DNA of 34,583 bases from an uncultured Clostridia bacterium (GTDB taxonomy: Bacteria; Bacillota; Clostridia; Peptostreptococcales; Anaerovoracaceae). A model generated the notes under the pieces. That model ran no database searches and was not told the DNA's origin. It saw only the letters and a list, made by a program, of their open reading frames with translations. Location: NCBI GenBank assembly GCA_944386095.1, contig CALWZU010000044.1, positions 1 to 34,583 of the forward strand, given 5' to 3'. Positions 1 to 7,945 of this stretch are shown here, piece after piece (position 1 is the stretch's first letter; every line of letters begins with the position of its first letter). Both the position numbers and the translations under genes were made by a program.

Positions 1-127
1 ATGGCAAAAGCGAAATTCGAAAGAACCAAACCCCATGTCAATATCGGAACCATCGGTCACGTAGACCATGGAAAGACCACACTGACAGCGGCGATCACAA
101 AGACGCTGCACACCAGATACGGACTGG
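1..127 (+). repeat. Terminal direct repeat, left copy
   Basis: Bases 1-127 are identical to bases 34457-34583. Both copies begin at the ATG of tuf. A direct terminal repeat of exactly 127 bases equals a k-mer size widely used by de Bruijn assemblers, so it most likely marks an assembly overlap at a duplicated gene. Confidence 0.95.
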
Positions 128-1194
128 GCTCAGAAGTAGCCTTCGACCAGATCGACAAAGCCCCTGAAGAAAGAGAAAGAGGCATCACCATCGCCACGGC
201 ACACGTAGAATACGAAACACCCAACAGACACTACGCCCATGTAGACTGCCCCGGCCATGCGGACTATGTAAAGAACATGATCACAGGAGCGGCGCAGATG
301 GACGGAGCGATCCTGGTAGTAGCGGCCACAGACGGCCCCATGCCCCAGACAAGAGAGCACATTCTGCTTTCCAGACAGGTAGGGGTACCCTATATCGTTG
401 TATTTTTGAATAAATGCGACATGGTAGACGACGAAGAGCTGCTGGACCTGGTAGAAATGGAAGTCAGAGAGCTGCTGGATGAATATGAATTTGACGGAGA
501 CAATACGCCGATCGTAAGAGGCTCTGCGCTGGAAGCGCTGAACGATCCCACCGGCCCCTGGGCGGATAAGATCATCGAGCTGTTCGAAGAGATCGACCAG
601 TATATTCCGGAGCCCCAGAGAGCGACGGATAAGCCGTTCCTGATGCCGGTAGAAGACGTATTCTCGATCACAGGAAGAGGAACCGTCGCCACAGGAAGAG
701 TCGAAAGAGGGGTACTGAAGGTATCCGACGAAGTAGAGCTGGTAGGCCTGACAGACGAAGCGAGAAAGATCGTCGTAACGGGCGTGGAAATGTTCAGAAA
801 GCTGTTAGATCAGGCGGAAGCGGGAGATAACATCGGAGCGCTGCTCAGAGGCGTACAGAGAAACGAGATCGAAAGAGGACAGGTACTGGCGCAGCCGGGA
901 ACGATCCATCCCCACACGAAGTTTACCAGCGAGGTATACGTACTGAAGAAGGAAGAAGGAGGAAGACATACTCCGTTCTTCAATGGATACAGACCGCAGT
1001 TTTATTTCCGGACAACAGACGTAACGGGAACGGTAAAGCTGCCGGATGGAGTGGAGATGTGCATGCCGGGAGATAACATCCGGATGGAGATCGAGCTGAT
1101 CACGCCGATCGCGATTGAAGAGCAGCTGAGATTCGCCATCAGAGAAGGCGGAAGAACAGTAGGCTCCGGCGTCGTAACCGGCATTCTGGAATAA
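1..1194 (+). CDS. tuf: Elongation factor Tu (copy 1)
   Basis: Translation elongation factor EF-Tu, the cytosolic GTPase that delivers aminoacyl-tRNA to the ribosome. The 397-residue product is full length for the family. The GTPase motifs are all visible: P-loop GHVDHGKT near residue 19, DCPGH near 81, NKCD near 136 and GSAL near 174, followed by the two beta-barrel domains ([18 protein letters not shown] and the C-terminal [11 protein letters not shown]). The start codon is base 1 of the window, so its promoter and ribosome binding site are not visible. The same first 127 bases recur at the right end of the window, 33 bp behind fusA. Two near-identical tuf copies are common in Clostridia, one after fusA and one upstream of rpmG-secE. 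A strong terminator follows at once, so this copy is the last gene of its transcript. Confidence 0.98.
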   Translation: MAKAKFERTKPHVNIGTIGHVDHGKTTLTAAITKTLHTRYGLGSEVAFDQIDKAPEERERGITIATAHVEYETPNRHYAHVDCPGHADYVKNMITGAAQMDGAILVVAATDGPMPQTREHILLSRQVGVPYIVVFLNKCDMVDDEELLDLVEMEVRELLDEYEFDGDNTPIVRGSALEALNDPTGPWADKIIELFEEIDQYIPEPQRATDKPFLMPVEDVFSITGRGTVATGRVERGVLKVSDEVELVGLTDEARKIVVTGVEMFRKLLDQAEAGDNIGALLRGVQRNEIERGQVLAQPGTIHPHTKFTSEVYVLKKEEGGRHTPFFNGYRPQFYFRTTDVTGTVKLPDGVEMCMPGDNIRMEIELITPIAIEEQLRFAIREGGRTVGSGVVTGILE

Positions 1195-1227
1195 GCCTGC
1201 AAGGAAAACCCGTAAAAACGACCAAAG

Positions 1228-1260
1228 CCCCGAGGCGGGATGCCTCGGGGTTTCTGCTTT
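1228..1260 (+). terminator. Intrinsic terminator after tuf
   Basis: A perfect 9-bp stem (CCCCGAGGC, loop GGGAT, GCCTCGGGG) is followed by TTTCTGCTTT. It lies 33 bases past the tuf stop codon. It also lies between two converging genes and could stop transcripts of the minus-strand flavoprotein, although the T-run on that side is poor. Confidence 0.85.
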
Positions 1261-1315
1261 GTTTTGAAAAAATGCCTTTGAGGGAAAAAGACGGGCAAGG
1301 AAAGGCGGGTCCAGA

Positions 1316-2599
1316 TCAGAGCTTTATACCGGCGCTGGCGGTAAAAGCGGAGGAAAAAGCGAATTGCAGATTATAGCCGCCGGTATCTCCGTCTACATCC
1401 AAAATCTCGCCGATCATATACAGTCCCGGAAAATCCAGGCATTCCATGGTTTTTACGCTGATCTGGGAAAGAGCGACACCCCCTGCCGTGGCCATGGCCC
1501 ATTGAAAGCCTCCGGTCCCGCTGATCCGGAAGACATCCTGGGTGATGAGATCTATGAACCGGCGAAGCTGCCCGCCGGAAAGGGAAGCGGCTTTTGCCCG
1601 GGGATCGATGCCGCAGCGCAGGCATAAAAGCTCAGTGAAGCGCCTGGAAAATTCCGTGTGGAAAAAGGAGCCCTCATGATTCAGATACTGGCACAGGGCG
1701 GTTTGCGCCTGCTTGTGATTGCCGGAAAGCAGGGCTTTAAGCTTCTGCTGCATGTCAAGGGGGAAAAGGCCGGGAAGATAGTTGATGGAAAGCTCGTCTC
1801 CGGAGCTTACATAGCGGCTGTGATCCAGGATGACCGGCCCGGAAAAGCCCCGGTGGGTCAGTAAAAGGCTGCCGGAGGCCTGGATTTCCCGCTTGGGCCG
1901 GCCCTCTTCCCCTTTGATCCGCAGGGTCGCCCGGATCTGGGGAAAAGACAGGCCGGAAAGGGAGCCGTAGGGATAATCCTGGACGAAAACGGGCGTCAGG
2001 GCAGGCCTTTGAGGCACGATTTCCAGCTTTTTTCCCTGATCCTGGGCCAGATGGGAAAGAACGGGAAGGATACTGCCGTCGGAGCCGGTTTGGGGATAGG
2101 AGGCGCCGCCGCAGGCGATCACAAGGTGCTTTGCCTGCTCGGTTCCCCCTGGATGGATGACGGTGTAAAGCCGGGAAGAGGCGGCATACCGGATTTCAAG
2201 AGCAGGAGCGCCGGTTTTGAGAGAAAAACCGTTTTCCCGGCTGCGAGCCAGAAGAAAATCCGCGATCTGAGGAGCGGAAAGGGATTTGGGAAAAACCTTT
2301 CCGTCTTCTCTGGTAATCAGGGGGATCCCGTTTTTCTGAAAATAATCCATCAGCGCCTGGTTGCTCAGGCGGTACAGGATGGGGCGGATCCGGCTGCCGT
2401 TGTCGCCGTAGCGGCTTGCAAAATCCCGTATGTCGCCCCTATGGGTCAGATTGCACTGACCGGAGCCCGAAAGCAGGAGCTTTGCGGCAGGGCTTTGATT
2501 TTTTTCTAAAAGCAGCCCTTTTATTTTTTTCGTAAAGGAAGCGGCGCAAAAGAGACCGGAAGCGCCTGCGCCGATGATGATGATGTCGTAAATCGCCAT
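1316..2599 (-). CDS. BaiN/HI0933-family FAD-dependent oxidoreductase
   Basis: Predicted cytosolic flavoprotein of the HI0933/BaiN (YhiN) family, 427 residues from the chosen start. The N-terminus has a Rossmann FAD-binding motif (IIIGAGASGLFCA, residues 7-19), then the family signature GSGQCNLT near residues 45-52 and, at the C-terminus, GEILDVDGDTGGYNLQ, which closes the FAD site. The start at 2599 was preferred over one 47 codons upstream because MAIYDIIIIGAG begins right before the FAD motif and an AAGGAG ribosome binding site lies about 11 bases ahead. BaiN was linked to bile acid 7-dehydroxylation in Clostridium scindens, but most members have no proven substrate and nothing nearby suggests bile acid metabolism. 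It is divergent from argC and shares an intergenic region holding ARG boxes. Physiological substrate unknown. Confidence 0.88.
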   Translation of the reverse strand: MAIYDIIIIGAGASGLFCAASFTKKIKGLLLEKNQSPAAKLLLSGSGQCNLTHRGDIRDFASRYGDNGSRIRPILYRLSNQALMDYFQKNGIPLITREDGKVFPKSLSAPQIADFLLARSRENGFSLKTGAPALEIRYAASSRLYTVIHPGGTEQAKHLVIACGGASYPQTGSDGSILPVLSHLAQDQGKKLEIVPQRPALTPVFVQDYPYGSLSGLSFPQIRATLRIKGEEGRPKREIQASGSLLLTHRGFSGPVILDHSRYVSSGDELSINYLPGLFPLDMQQKLKALLSGNHKQAQTALCQYLNHEGSFFHTEFSRRFTELLCLRCGIDPRAKAASLSGGQLRRFIDLITQDVFRISGTGGFQWAMATAGGVALSQISVKTMECLDFPGLYMIGEILDVDGDTGGYNLQFAFSSAFTASAGIKL

Positions 2600-2659
2600 G
2601 AGAAGCTCTGCTCCTTTTTTATTCAGGTGCGCATGATTTTGCTTTTGCTGTTTCTGTAT

Positions 2660-2688
2660 ATTATAGCGAAAAAAGGGGACGGGGAAAA
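2660..2688 (-). promoter_or_regulatory. Possible promoter of the flavoprotein gene
   Basis: On the minus strand a consensus TATAAT (2660-2665) lies about 60 bases before the start codon. The matching -35 hexamer 17 bp further upstream is weak (TTTTCC). This is plausible only because of the good -10. Confidence 0.35.
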
Positions 2689-2712
2689 GGCGGAGGAAGG
2701 ATTTTTCAGAAA

Positions 2713-2751
2713 ATTGAATATTTATAAAAACATATTGCATAAATATTCATA
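2713..2751 (+). promoter_or_regulatory. Pair of ARG boxes (ArgR/AhrC operator)
   Basis: Two 18-bp sites resemble the arginine repressor consensus TNTGNATWWWWATNCANA. The right one, ATTGCATAAATATTCATA (2734-2751), matches at all fixed positions except the first. The left one, at 2713-2730, has one further mismatch. They are 3 bp apart, the spacing typical of paired ARG boxes. The right box overlaps the -35 of the argC promoter, so bound ArgR would block RNA polymerase when arginine is plentiful. No argR gene lies in the window. Confidence 0.75.
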
Positions 2752-2763
2752 AAATGATATACT
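2735..2763 (+). promoter_or_regulatory. argC promoter
   Basis: TTGCAT (2735-2740), a 17-bp spacer and TATACT (2758-2763) form a near-consensus sigma-A promoter. The leader to argC is about 108 nt and contains a small hairpin at 2821-2835 (AACCC, TGAAA, GGGTT). No T-box features were recognised in it. Confidence 0.78.
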
Positions 2764-2878
2764 CTTTTTCGTGAACGCAACAGAAAGGATGGGCTTTCCG
2801 GCAAGGGGCTTCCGGATCTAAACCCTGAAAGGGTTCGGGAGCCGCAAGCCGTCAAAATGGAAGGAAAAGACAGAACCT

Positions 2879-3841
2879 ATGGAACCGAAAATATTCATCG
2901 ACGGAAGGGAAGGCACCACAGGCCTTCAGATTTATCAGAGACTGGGCGGCAGAAAGGATATCCGGCTGCTTTCGATAGAAGAGAGCCTGCGCAAAGATCC
3001 CCGGGCAAGAAAAGAAAAGATCAATGAAGCGGACATCGTGTTTTTGTGTCTGCCTGATCAGGCGGCAAGAGAAGCGGTGGGATTTTTGGAAAACGAAAAT
3101 ACCCGGATCATCGACGCTTCAACGGCCCACAGAACGGATCCGGCATGGGTTTACGGCTTTCCGGAATTATCGCCGCAGCAGAGGCAGGCCGTTTCCGGCG
3201 CCAGATTTGTGGCCAATCCGGGCTGTCACGCCACAGGCTTTATTTCCATTGTGGCGCCTCTTGTAAAAATGGGGCTTCTGCCGGTGGATTATCCCCTTGT
3301 CTGCCATTCCCTGACAGGCTACAGCGGGGGCGGGAAAAGCATGATCGCCGAATATGAGGAGCCCCGAAAGGACCGGCGGCTCAACAGCCCAAGAGAGTAT
3401 GGGATCTCTCTGCATCATAAACACCTGCCGGAGATGACCTATGTGACGGGGATCAGCCAAAGCCCTGTTTTTTGCCCGATCGTAGCGGATTATTATGCGG
3501 GCATGGCCACGACGGTCCTCCTTCATAATCATCTGCTGGGAAGGGGCGTAACGGCAAGATCCCTTCATGAGGCGCTGGAAAGCCATTATGGGGGAGAGGC
3601 TTTTGTAAAGGTGCTCCCCTTTGCCGGAGAGGGGATCATCGACCGCCGGGGATTTATTGAATCCAACGCCTGCGTAGGAACCAACCGGCTTGAGATCATC
3701 GTCAGCGGCCATGAAGAGCAGACCATGATCGTTTCCCGCTTTGATAATCTGGGCAAGGGCGCTTCCGGCGCAGCGGTCCAGAACATGAATCTGATGCTGG
3801 GGCTTGACCAGACCGCCGGGCTTTTGGACAGGCTCCTGTAA
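2879..3841 (+). CDS. argC: N-acetyl-gamma-glutamyl-phosphate reductase
   Basis: Third step of arginine biosynthesis: NADPH-dependent reduction of N-acetylglutamyl phosphate to its semialdehyde, in the cytosol. The 320-residue product has the length of the shorter (type 2) ArgC class. The nucleotide-binding N-terminus has GREGTTGLQI (residues 9-18), the catalytic cysteine lies in NPGCHATG (Cys116), and the active-site region continues with LTGYSGGGK and the HHKHLPEM segment. The start was taken at the ATG that precedes the Rossmann motif, with GGAAGG upstream. It is the first gene of an argC-argJ-argB operon driven by an ARG-box-controlled promoter. A 152-bp gap without an obvious terminator separates it from argJ. 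Confidence 0.95.
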   Translation: MEPKIFIDGREGTTGLQIYQRLGGRKDIRLLSIEESLRKDPRARKEKINEADIVFLCLPDQAAREAVGFLENENTRIIDASTAHRTDPAWVYGFPELSPQQRQAVSGARFVANPGCHATGFISIVAPLVKMGLLPVDYPLVCHSLTGYSGGGKSMIAEYEEPRKDRRLNSPREYGISLHHKHLPEMTYVTGISQSPVFCPIVADYYAGMATTVLLHNHLLGRGVTARSLHEALESHYGGEAFVKVLPFAGEGIIDRRGFIESNACVGTNRLEIIVSGHEEQTMIVSRFDNLGKGASGAAVQNMNLMLGLDQTAGLLDRLL

Positions 3842-3993
3842 ATCGGTTTCAAGGCTTCCGGCATGATCCGGCGGGAAAACCGGAGATTTAAAAAAGACGC
3901 TTATACACACAGCAGGGACGTTGCTGTTTAAAGAGAATGGGATTTTTAAGAAGCTTGGATATAAAAAAATCAGGAAACAGGAGTGTGAGAGAA

Positions 3994-5211
3994 ATGAAAG
4001 TGATCGAAGGAAACGTAACCGCGGCGAAGGGTTTTAAGGCAGGGGGCATCCACTGCGGCGTCAAATCCCCTGAAGGAGGGAAAAAGGATCTGGCCATGAT
4101 TCTTTCCCAGGTGGAATGTACGGCGGCTGCCACCTATACCAGAAATAAGACCAAGGCGGATCCTCTTTACGTGAGCATGGCCCATCTGGAAAAGGGAAAG
4201 GCCTGGGGAATCATTTGCAACAGCGGAAACGCCAACGCCTGCGCGCCCAATGGAAAAGAACACGCCATCCGTATGTGCCAGGCCGCCGCAGCCGCTACGG
4301 GGCATAAAGGAGAGGATTTTGCAGTGGCTTCTACCGGCGTGATCGGACAGGAGCTGAATATCCAGGCGATCCTGTCGGGGATACCCTCTCTTGTGGAAAG
4401 CCTTTCCGTTCAGGGGGGAGATGATGCCGCTTCCGCTATCATGACCACCGACCTGAAGGAAAAGAGCATCGCTGTGGAAATGGAGCTGGGAGGAAAAACC
4501 GTGCGCCTTGGGGGCATAGCCAAGGGCTCCGGCATGATCCATCCCAATATGGGCACCATGCTGTGCTTTCTCACCACCGACGCGGCCATTTCCCATGAGC
4601 TGCTGCAAAAGGCCCTCAGAGAGGCTGTCAGGGTGACCTTTAACCGGGTCAGCGTAGACGGGGACACCTCTACGAATGACATGTGCTGCATCCTGGCAAA
4701 CGGACTGGGGGAAAACCAGCCGATCCTTTCGGAAAATGAGGATTACAGACGGTTTATGGAGGGACTTGCCTTTGTGTGCAGGACCCTGGCAAGGGCAATC
4801 GCCGCAGATGGAGAAGGGGCCAGCCGCCTGGTTACCTGTATTGCCCAAAACGCCAGGGACGAGGAAGAGGGGGAAACGGTGGCAAAAGCGGTCATTGCAT
4901 CTTCTCTTGTAAAAGCCGCCATGTTCGGCGCTGACGCCAACTGGGGCAGGGTGCTTTGCGCCGCCGGTTATTCCGGGGCTGACTGTCATCCGGAAAACAT
5001 CTCCGTGGCCTTTTCTTCTGCGGCGGGCAGGATCCCGGTATGCGAAAAGGGCAAGGGCCTGGTGTTTGACGAGGATCTGGCAAAGAAGATCCTTTTGGAA
5101 AAGGAAGTGACCATCGAGGTGGATCTGAATGAAGGAAAAACCGATGTGGAAGCCTGGGGATGCGATCTGTCCTATGAATATGTCAGAATCAACGGCGATT
5201 ACCGGTCCTGA
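3994..5211 (+). CDS. argJ: Ornithine acetyltransferase / glutamate N-acetyltransferase
   Basis: ArgJ moves the acetyl group from N-acetylornithine to glutamate, recycling it in arginine synthesis; bifunctional forms also use acetyl-CoA. The proenzyme cleaves itself before a threonine. Here that site is in KGSGMIHPNMGTML, with Thr188 as the expected nucleophile and N-terminus of the beta chain. A glycine replaces the usual alanine just before it. The C-terminal part keeps SVDGDTSTND and FGADANWGRV, both typical of the family. Start 3994 gives 405 residues, usual for ArgJ, and has GGAG about 9 bases upstream; an ATG 19 codons earlier lacks a ribosome binding site. Having argJ implies the cyclic acetyl pathway, so a separate argE is not required. 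Confidence 0.95.
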   Translation: MKVIEGNVTAAKGFKAGGIHCGVKSPEGGKKDLAMILSQVECTAAATYTRNKTKADPLYVSMAHLEKGKAWGIICNSGNANACAPNGKEHAIRMCQAAAAATGHKGEDFAVASTGVIGQELNIQAILSGIPSLVESLSVQGGDDAASAIMTTDLKEKSIAVEMELGGKTVRLGGIAKGSGMIHPNMGTMLCFLTTDAAISHELLQKALREAVRVTFNRVSVDGDTSTNDMCCILANGLGENQPILSENEDYRRFMEGLAFVCRTLARAIAADGEGASRLVTCIAQNARDEEEGETVAKAVIASSLVKAAMFGADANWGRVLCAAGYSGADCHPENISVAFSSAAGRIPVCEKGKGLVFDEDLAKKILLEKEVTIEVDLNEGKTDVEAWGCDLSYEYVRINGDYRS

Positions 5212-5247
5212 CGCCCTTTCGGGGGAGGCGCTCTGAAGGGGAAGAAG

Positions 5248-5263
5248 CAGGCCTTCGGGCCTG
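5248..5263 (+). other. UUCG-tetraloop hairpin between argJ and argB
   Basis: CAGGCC, TTCG, GGCCTG forms a perfect 6-bp stem capped by a C(UUCG)G tetraloop, an unusually stable RNA fold. No T-run follows, so it is more likely an mRNA processing or stability element than a terminator. Confidence 0.6.
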
Positions 5264-5326
5264 ACAGAAGGAGCGGAGCGCAAAAGCCGCAAAGACAAAG
5301 GGAGCATATGAAGGAGTTAAATAAAG

Positions 5327-6193
5327 ATGACCTATACACTGATTGACCGGGCGCAGATCCTGGTAGAGGCGCTGCCTTATATCCAGAAGTATTACAATAA
5401 GACCATCGTGGTAAAATACGGCGGAAACGCCATGATCAATGAAGCGCTGTTTGACGCTGTTATGAGCGACATTGTCCTTTTGACCCTTGTGGGGCTGAAG
5501 GTGGTGGTGGTACACGGCGGCGGGCCGGAAATCAGCGAAATGCTGGCAAAAACCGGGAAGGAATCCGTTTTCCGGGACGGGCTGCGCTATACGGATGAGG
5601 AGACCATGGACGTGGTGCAGATGGTTTTGTGCGGCAAGGTCAACAAGAACCTGGTTTCCGCCATCAACCGCAAGGGAGGCAGAGCCATAGGGCTGTGCGG
5701 CGTGGACGGAGGCCTTCTGAAGGCCCAGAAGCTGGTTCGGGGGGATGGAAAGGAATACGGCCTTGTGGGAGATATTGTGGAGGTGGATCCCACTTTGGTG
5801 ATGGATGCTTTGGAAAAGGGCTATATACCGGTGGTTTCCACGGTGGCCCAGGGGCTTTACGACGAGCATTCCTACAATATCAATGCGGATACGGCCGCCT
5901 CGAAGCTGGCTGTGGCTTTGAAGGCGGAAAATCTGATGCTTTTGACCGATGTAAAGGGCGTACTGAGAAATCCCGCCGATCCGGATACGCTGATTCCGGA
6001 AATCCGGACCACGGAGGTGGATGCGCTGGAAAGAGAGGGGGTTATTACCGGAGGCATGATCCCCAAGATCGAATGCTGCGCGGAGGCGGTCAACGGAGGC
6101 GTTAAAAGGGCTACGATCTTTGATGGGAGGATACCTCACGCCCTTTTGATCGAGCTGTTTTCCGATATGGGAATCGGAACGATGATCCGCTGA
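5327..6193 (+). CDS. argB: Acetylglutamate kinase
   Basis: Second step of arginine biosynthesis: ATP-dependent phosphorylation of N-acetylglutamate. The 288-residue protein is of the amino acid kinase fold. Visible motifs are KYGGNAM (residues 30-36), the glycine-rich VVHGGGPEI (61-69), NINADTAA (substrate binding) and LLTDVKGVL. The N-terminal helix segment (RAQILVEALPYIQKYYNK) is the kind found in arginine-inhibited hexameric enzymes, so feedback inhibition is likely; this matches a pathway recycling acetyl groups through ArgJ. AAGGAG precedes the start by about 10 bases. It is the last gene of the operon; argD, which often follows, is missing here. Confidence 0.96.
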   Translation: MTYTLIDRAQILVEALPYIQKYYNKTIVVKYGGNAMINEALFDAVMSDIVLLTLVGLKVVVVHGGGPEISEMLAKTGKESVFRDGLRYTDEETMDVVQMVLCGKVNKNLVSAINRKGGRAIGLCGVDGGLLKAQKLVRGDGKEYGLVGDIVEVDPTLVMDALEKGYIPVVSTVAQGLYDEHSYNINADTAASKLAVALKAENLMLLTDVKGVLRNPADPDTLIPEIRTTEVDALEREGVITGGMIPKIECCAEAVNGGVKRATIFDGRIPHALLIELFSDMGIGTMIR

Positions 6194-6256
6194 CAGTCTA
6201 ACGGACAGGGGGGCGGCGAAGCCGCGGCGATTCCGAAATTATTTCATAAAACAGGC

Positions 6257-6299
6257 AAAAAACCGCTTTCAGACCAAAATGGTTCACAGGCGGTTTTTT
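6257..6299 (+). terminator. Intrinsic terminator after argB
   Basis: A 10-bp stem AAAAAACCGC / GCGGTTTTTT encloses a 23-nt loop that can itself pair (ACCA, AAA, TGGT). The right arm supplies a run of six T. The following stretch, 6300-6480, is purine-rich and shows no gene or clear signal. Confidence 0.85.
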
Positions 6300-6480
6300 A
6301 TGATGGAAAGGAAGAAACGGCAAAAGAAAATGCGAAGGGAAAGAAAGGCTGTCCTTCGTGGAAAATTCCCGCTGTGTCAGGAGGGAGAAAGGCCGGAAGG
6401 AAGGGGAAAAGAAAAGGAAAATTGTCAGAATATTTTCAAGATTTCGAAATCAGGAGCAAGGCGTAATTTTTCATGTAAAG

Positions 6481-6501
6481 GATTACAAAAAGATTACAAA
6501 A
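6481..6501 (+). repeat. 11-bp-period direct repeat upstream of the hadB promoter
   Basis: GATTACAAAA occurs twice (6481-6490 and 6492-6501), offset by 11 bp, about one helical turn. It ends 4 bp before the -35 hexamer, a position where activators often bind. Confidence 0.6.
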
Positions 6502-6505
6502 TGCC

Positions 6506-6534
6506 TTGAAAAGGCCATCAAAACATAGTATACT
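6506..6534 (+). promoter_or_regulatory. Promoter of the dehydratase-thiolase operon
   Basis: TTGAAA (6506-6511), a 17-bp spacer and TATACT (6529-6534) form a near-consensus sigma-A promoter. Transcription would start near 6541, giving an untranslated leader of about 170 nt before the TTG start at 6713. No known riboswitch was recognised in that leader. Confidence 0.75.
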
Positions 6535-6712
6535 AAGCTCGAATATAGGAAATATGGGCGAGAATAGAAACAAATGCTGGAAAATGATGCATATATATTG
6601 ATGAAGGTACGGCTTTTCGGTCAATATCGTGTGGCGTCAGGTTTACAGCATTTCGGTGCGCTTGCCGGTATTTTTTATACACACGCACAAAAACAAAAGG
6701 AGGGCATTAGCT

Positions 6713-7945
6713 TTGGAACAAAAGGAAAAGATTTCGTCAAAAGAGATGTTAAACAATCTGATGGCAAACCATTACAAAAGCGCAATGGAAGCTAAGGCGA
6801 ACGGCGAACTGGTAGCATGGTCCACCTCCATCGCTCCTCAGGAGCTTCTGGAAACCATGGATATCAAAGTCGTTTATCCTGAAAACCATGCCGCAGCCAT
6901 CGGCGCCAGAAAAGAAGCGCAGAAGTTTATCGATGACGCGGAAGGAAGAGGATATTCCATCGACCTGTGCTCCTATGCCAGAGTCAACATCGGATACAAA
7001 AACATCCAGTATGCGGATGCAGAAAACATTCCCCTTCCCGATTTCATTTTCAGCTGCGACAATATCTGCCATACCGTACTCAAGTGGTATGAAAACCTGG
7101 CAAAAGACCTGAACATTCCACTGATCGTATTCGACATGCCGTTTAACCATACCTATGATGTTCCCGATCACGCGGTCAAATACATGAAGGGCCAGATCGA
7201 AGAAGCTATCAAGAGGCTGGAAAAGATCTCCGGCAAAAAATTCGACCACGACAGATTCAGAGAAGTCATGGAGCAGTCCAATAAAACCTCCCAGATGTGG
7301 AAGGACGCTTCCATGGTAGCAAAAGCGAAGCCTTCTCCGTTAAACGGATTTGACCTTTTCAACTATATGGCCGCCATCGTAACCTCCAGAGGGACAAAGG
7401 AAGGCTATGAGCTCTTCAAACGCTGGAAGGAAGAGCTGGAAGAAAAAGCCGCTGCCGGACTGGGCCCCTGGAAGCCGGGCGAAGAAGAAAAGTTCAGAGT
7501 TATGTGGGACGGCATCGCCTGCTGGCCTTATCTGGGACCCACATATAAAGGACTCAAGAACAACGGCATCAACATGGTAACCTCCACCTATCCCGATTCC
7601 TGGACGATCCTGTACGAAACAGGCGATGTTGACGGCATGGCAAGAGCTTACAGCTCCAATTACGTTAACAGAAACCTGAATTACGGCGTAGACAATATCG
7701 TAAACCTGATCAATGAATTCTCCCTGGACGGCGTTGTGTTCCACTCCAACAGAAGCTGCAAGCTGATGGACTTCAGACAGTATGAAGTACAGAGAGAAGT
7801 AGAAGAAAGAACCGGCGTTGTTTCCGTTATCTTCGACGGAGACCAGACAGACCCCAGAGCGTTCTCTACTGAACAGTACAACACGAGAATTCAGGCATTC
7901 CTTGAAATGCTCGAAAACAGGAAGGAAGAAAGGAGAAAGGGATAA
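6713..7945 (+). CDS. hadB: 2-hydroxyacyl-CoA dehydratase, alpha subunit (HadB/HgdA/FldB family)
   Basis: One of two subunits of an oxygen-sensitive iron-sulfur enzyme that removes water from an (R)-2-hydroxyacyl-CoA by a ketyl-radical mechanism. Starting at TTG 6713, with AGGAGG 8 bases upstream, the protein has 410 residues, close to C. difficile HadB as I recall it and lacking the long internal insertion of Acidaminococcus HgdA. Cysteines expected to hold the [4Fe-4S] cluster are seen in DLCSYAR (Cys86), CDNICHTVLKWYEN (Cys119) and NRSCKLMD (Cys349). The family motif FDGDQTDPRAF is near the C-terminus. An ATG frame extends 28 codons further upstream but has no ribosome binding site and codes for unlikely sequence. 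The stop overlaps the next start (TAATG), so the subunits are translationally coupled. Sequence feel is nearer HadB than HgdA, but the substrate cannot be assigned from sequence alone. Confidence 0.92.
   Translation: MEQKEKISSKEMLNNLMANHYKSAMEAKANGELVAWSTSIAPQELLETMDIKVVYPENHAAAIGARKEAQKFIDDAEGRGYSIDLCSYARVNIGYKNIQYADAENIPLPDFIFSCDNICHTVLKWYENLAKDLNIPLIVFDMPFNHTYDVPDHAVKYMKGQIEEAIKRLEKISGKKFDHDRFREVMEQSNKTSQMWKDASMVAKAKPSPLNGFDLFNYMAAIVTSRGTKEGYELFKRWKEELEEKAAAGLGPWKPGEEEKFRVMWDGIACWPYLGPTYKGLKNNGINMVTSTYPDSWTILYETGDVDGMARAYSSNYVNRNLNYGVDNIVNLINEFSLDGVVFHSNRSCKLMDFRQYEVQREVEERTGVVSVIFDGDQTDPRAFSTEQYNTRIQAFLEMLENRKEERRKG

Noticed and set aside
1316-2599. Bile-acid-metabolising role for the BaiN-like protein
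   Set aside because: No other bai genes are nearby and the family is widespread with mostly unknown substrates.
2764-2878. T-box or riboswitch in the argC leader
   Set aside because: At about 110 nt it is too short for a T-box, and no T-box sequence, specifier loop or terminator was found; the ARG boxes already explain regulation.
6279-6509. Possible 76-residue Lys/Arg-rich gene after argB
   Set aside because: It begins inside the argB terminator and its composition simply reflects purine-rich intergenic DNA.
6574-6795. Leader peptide or small gene ahead of the dehydratase operon
   Set aside because: The frame overlaps the start of the alpha subunit out of frame, lacks a ribosome binding site, and has no run of a regulatory amino acid.
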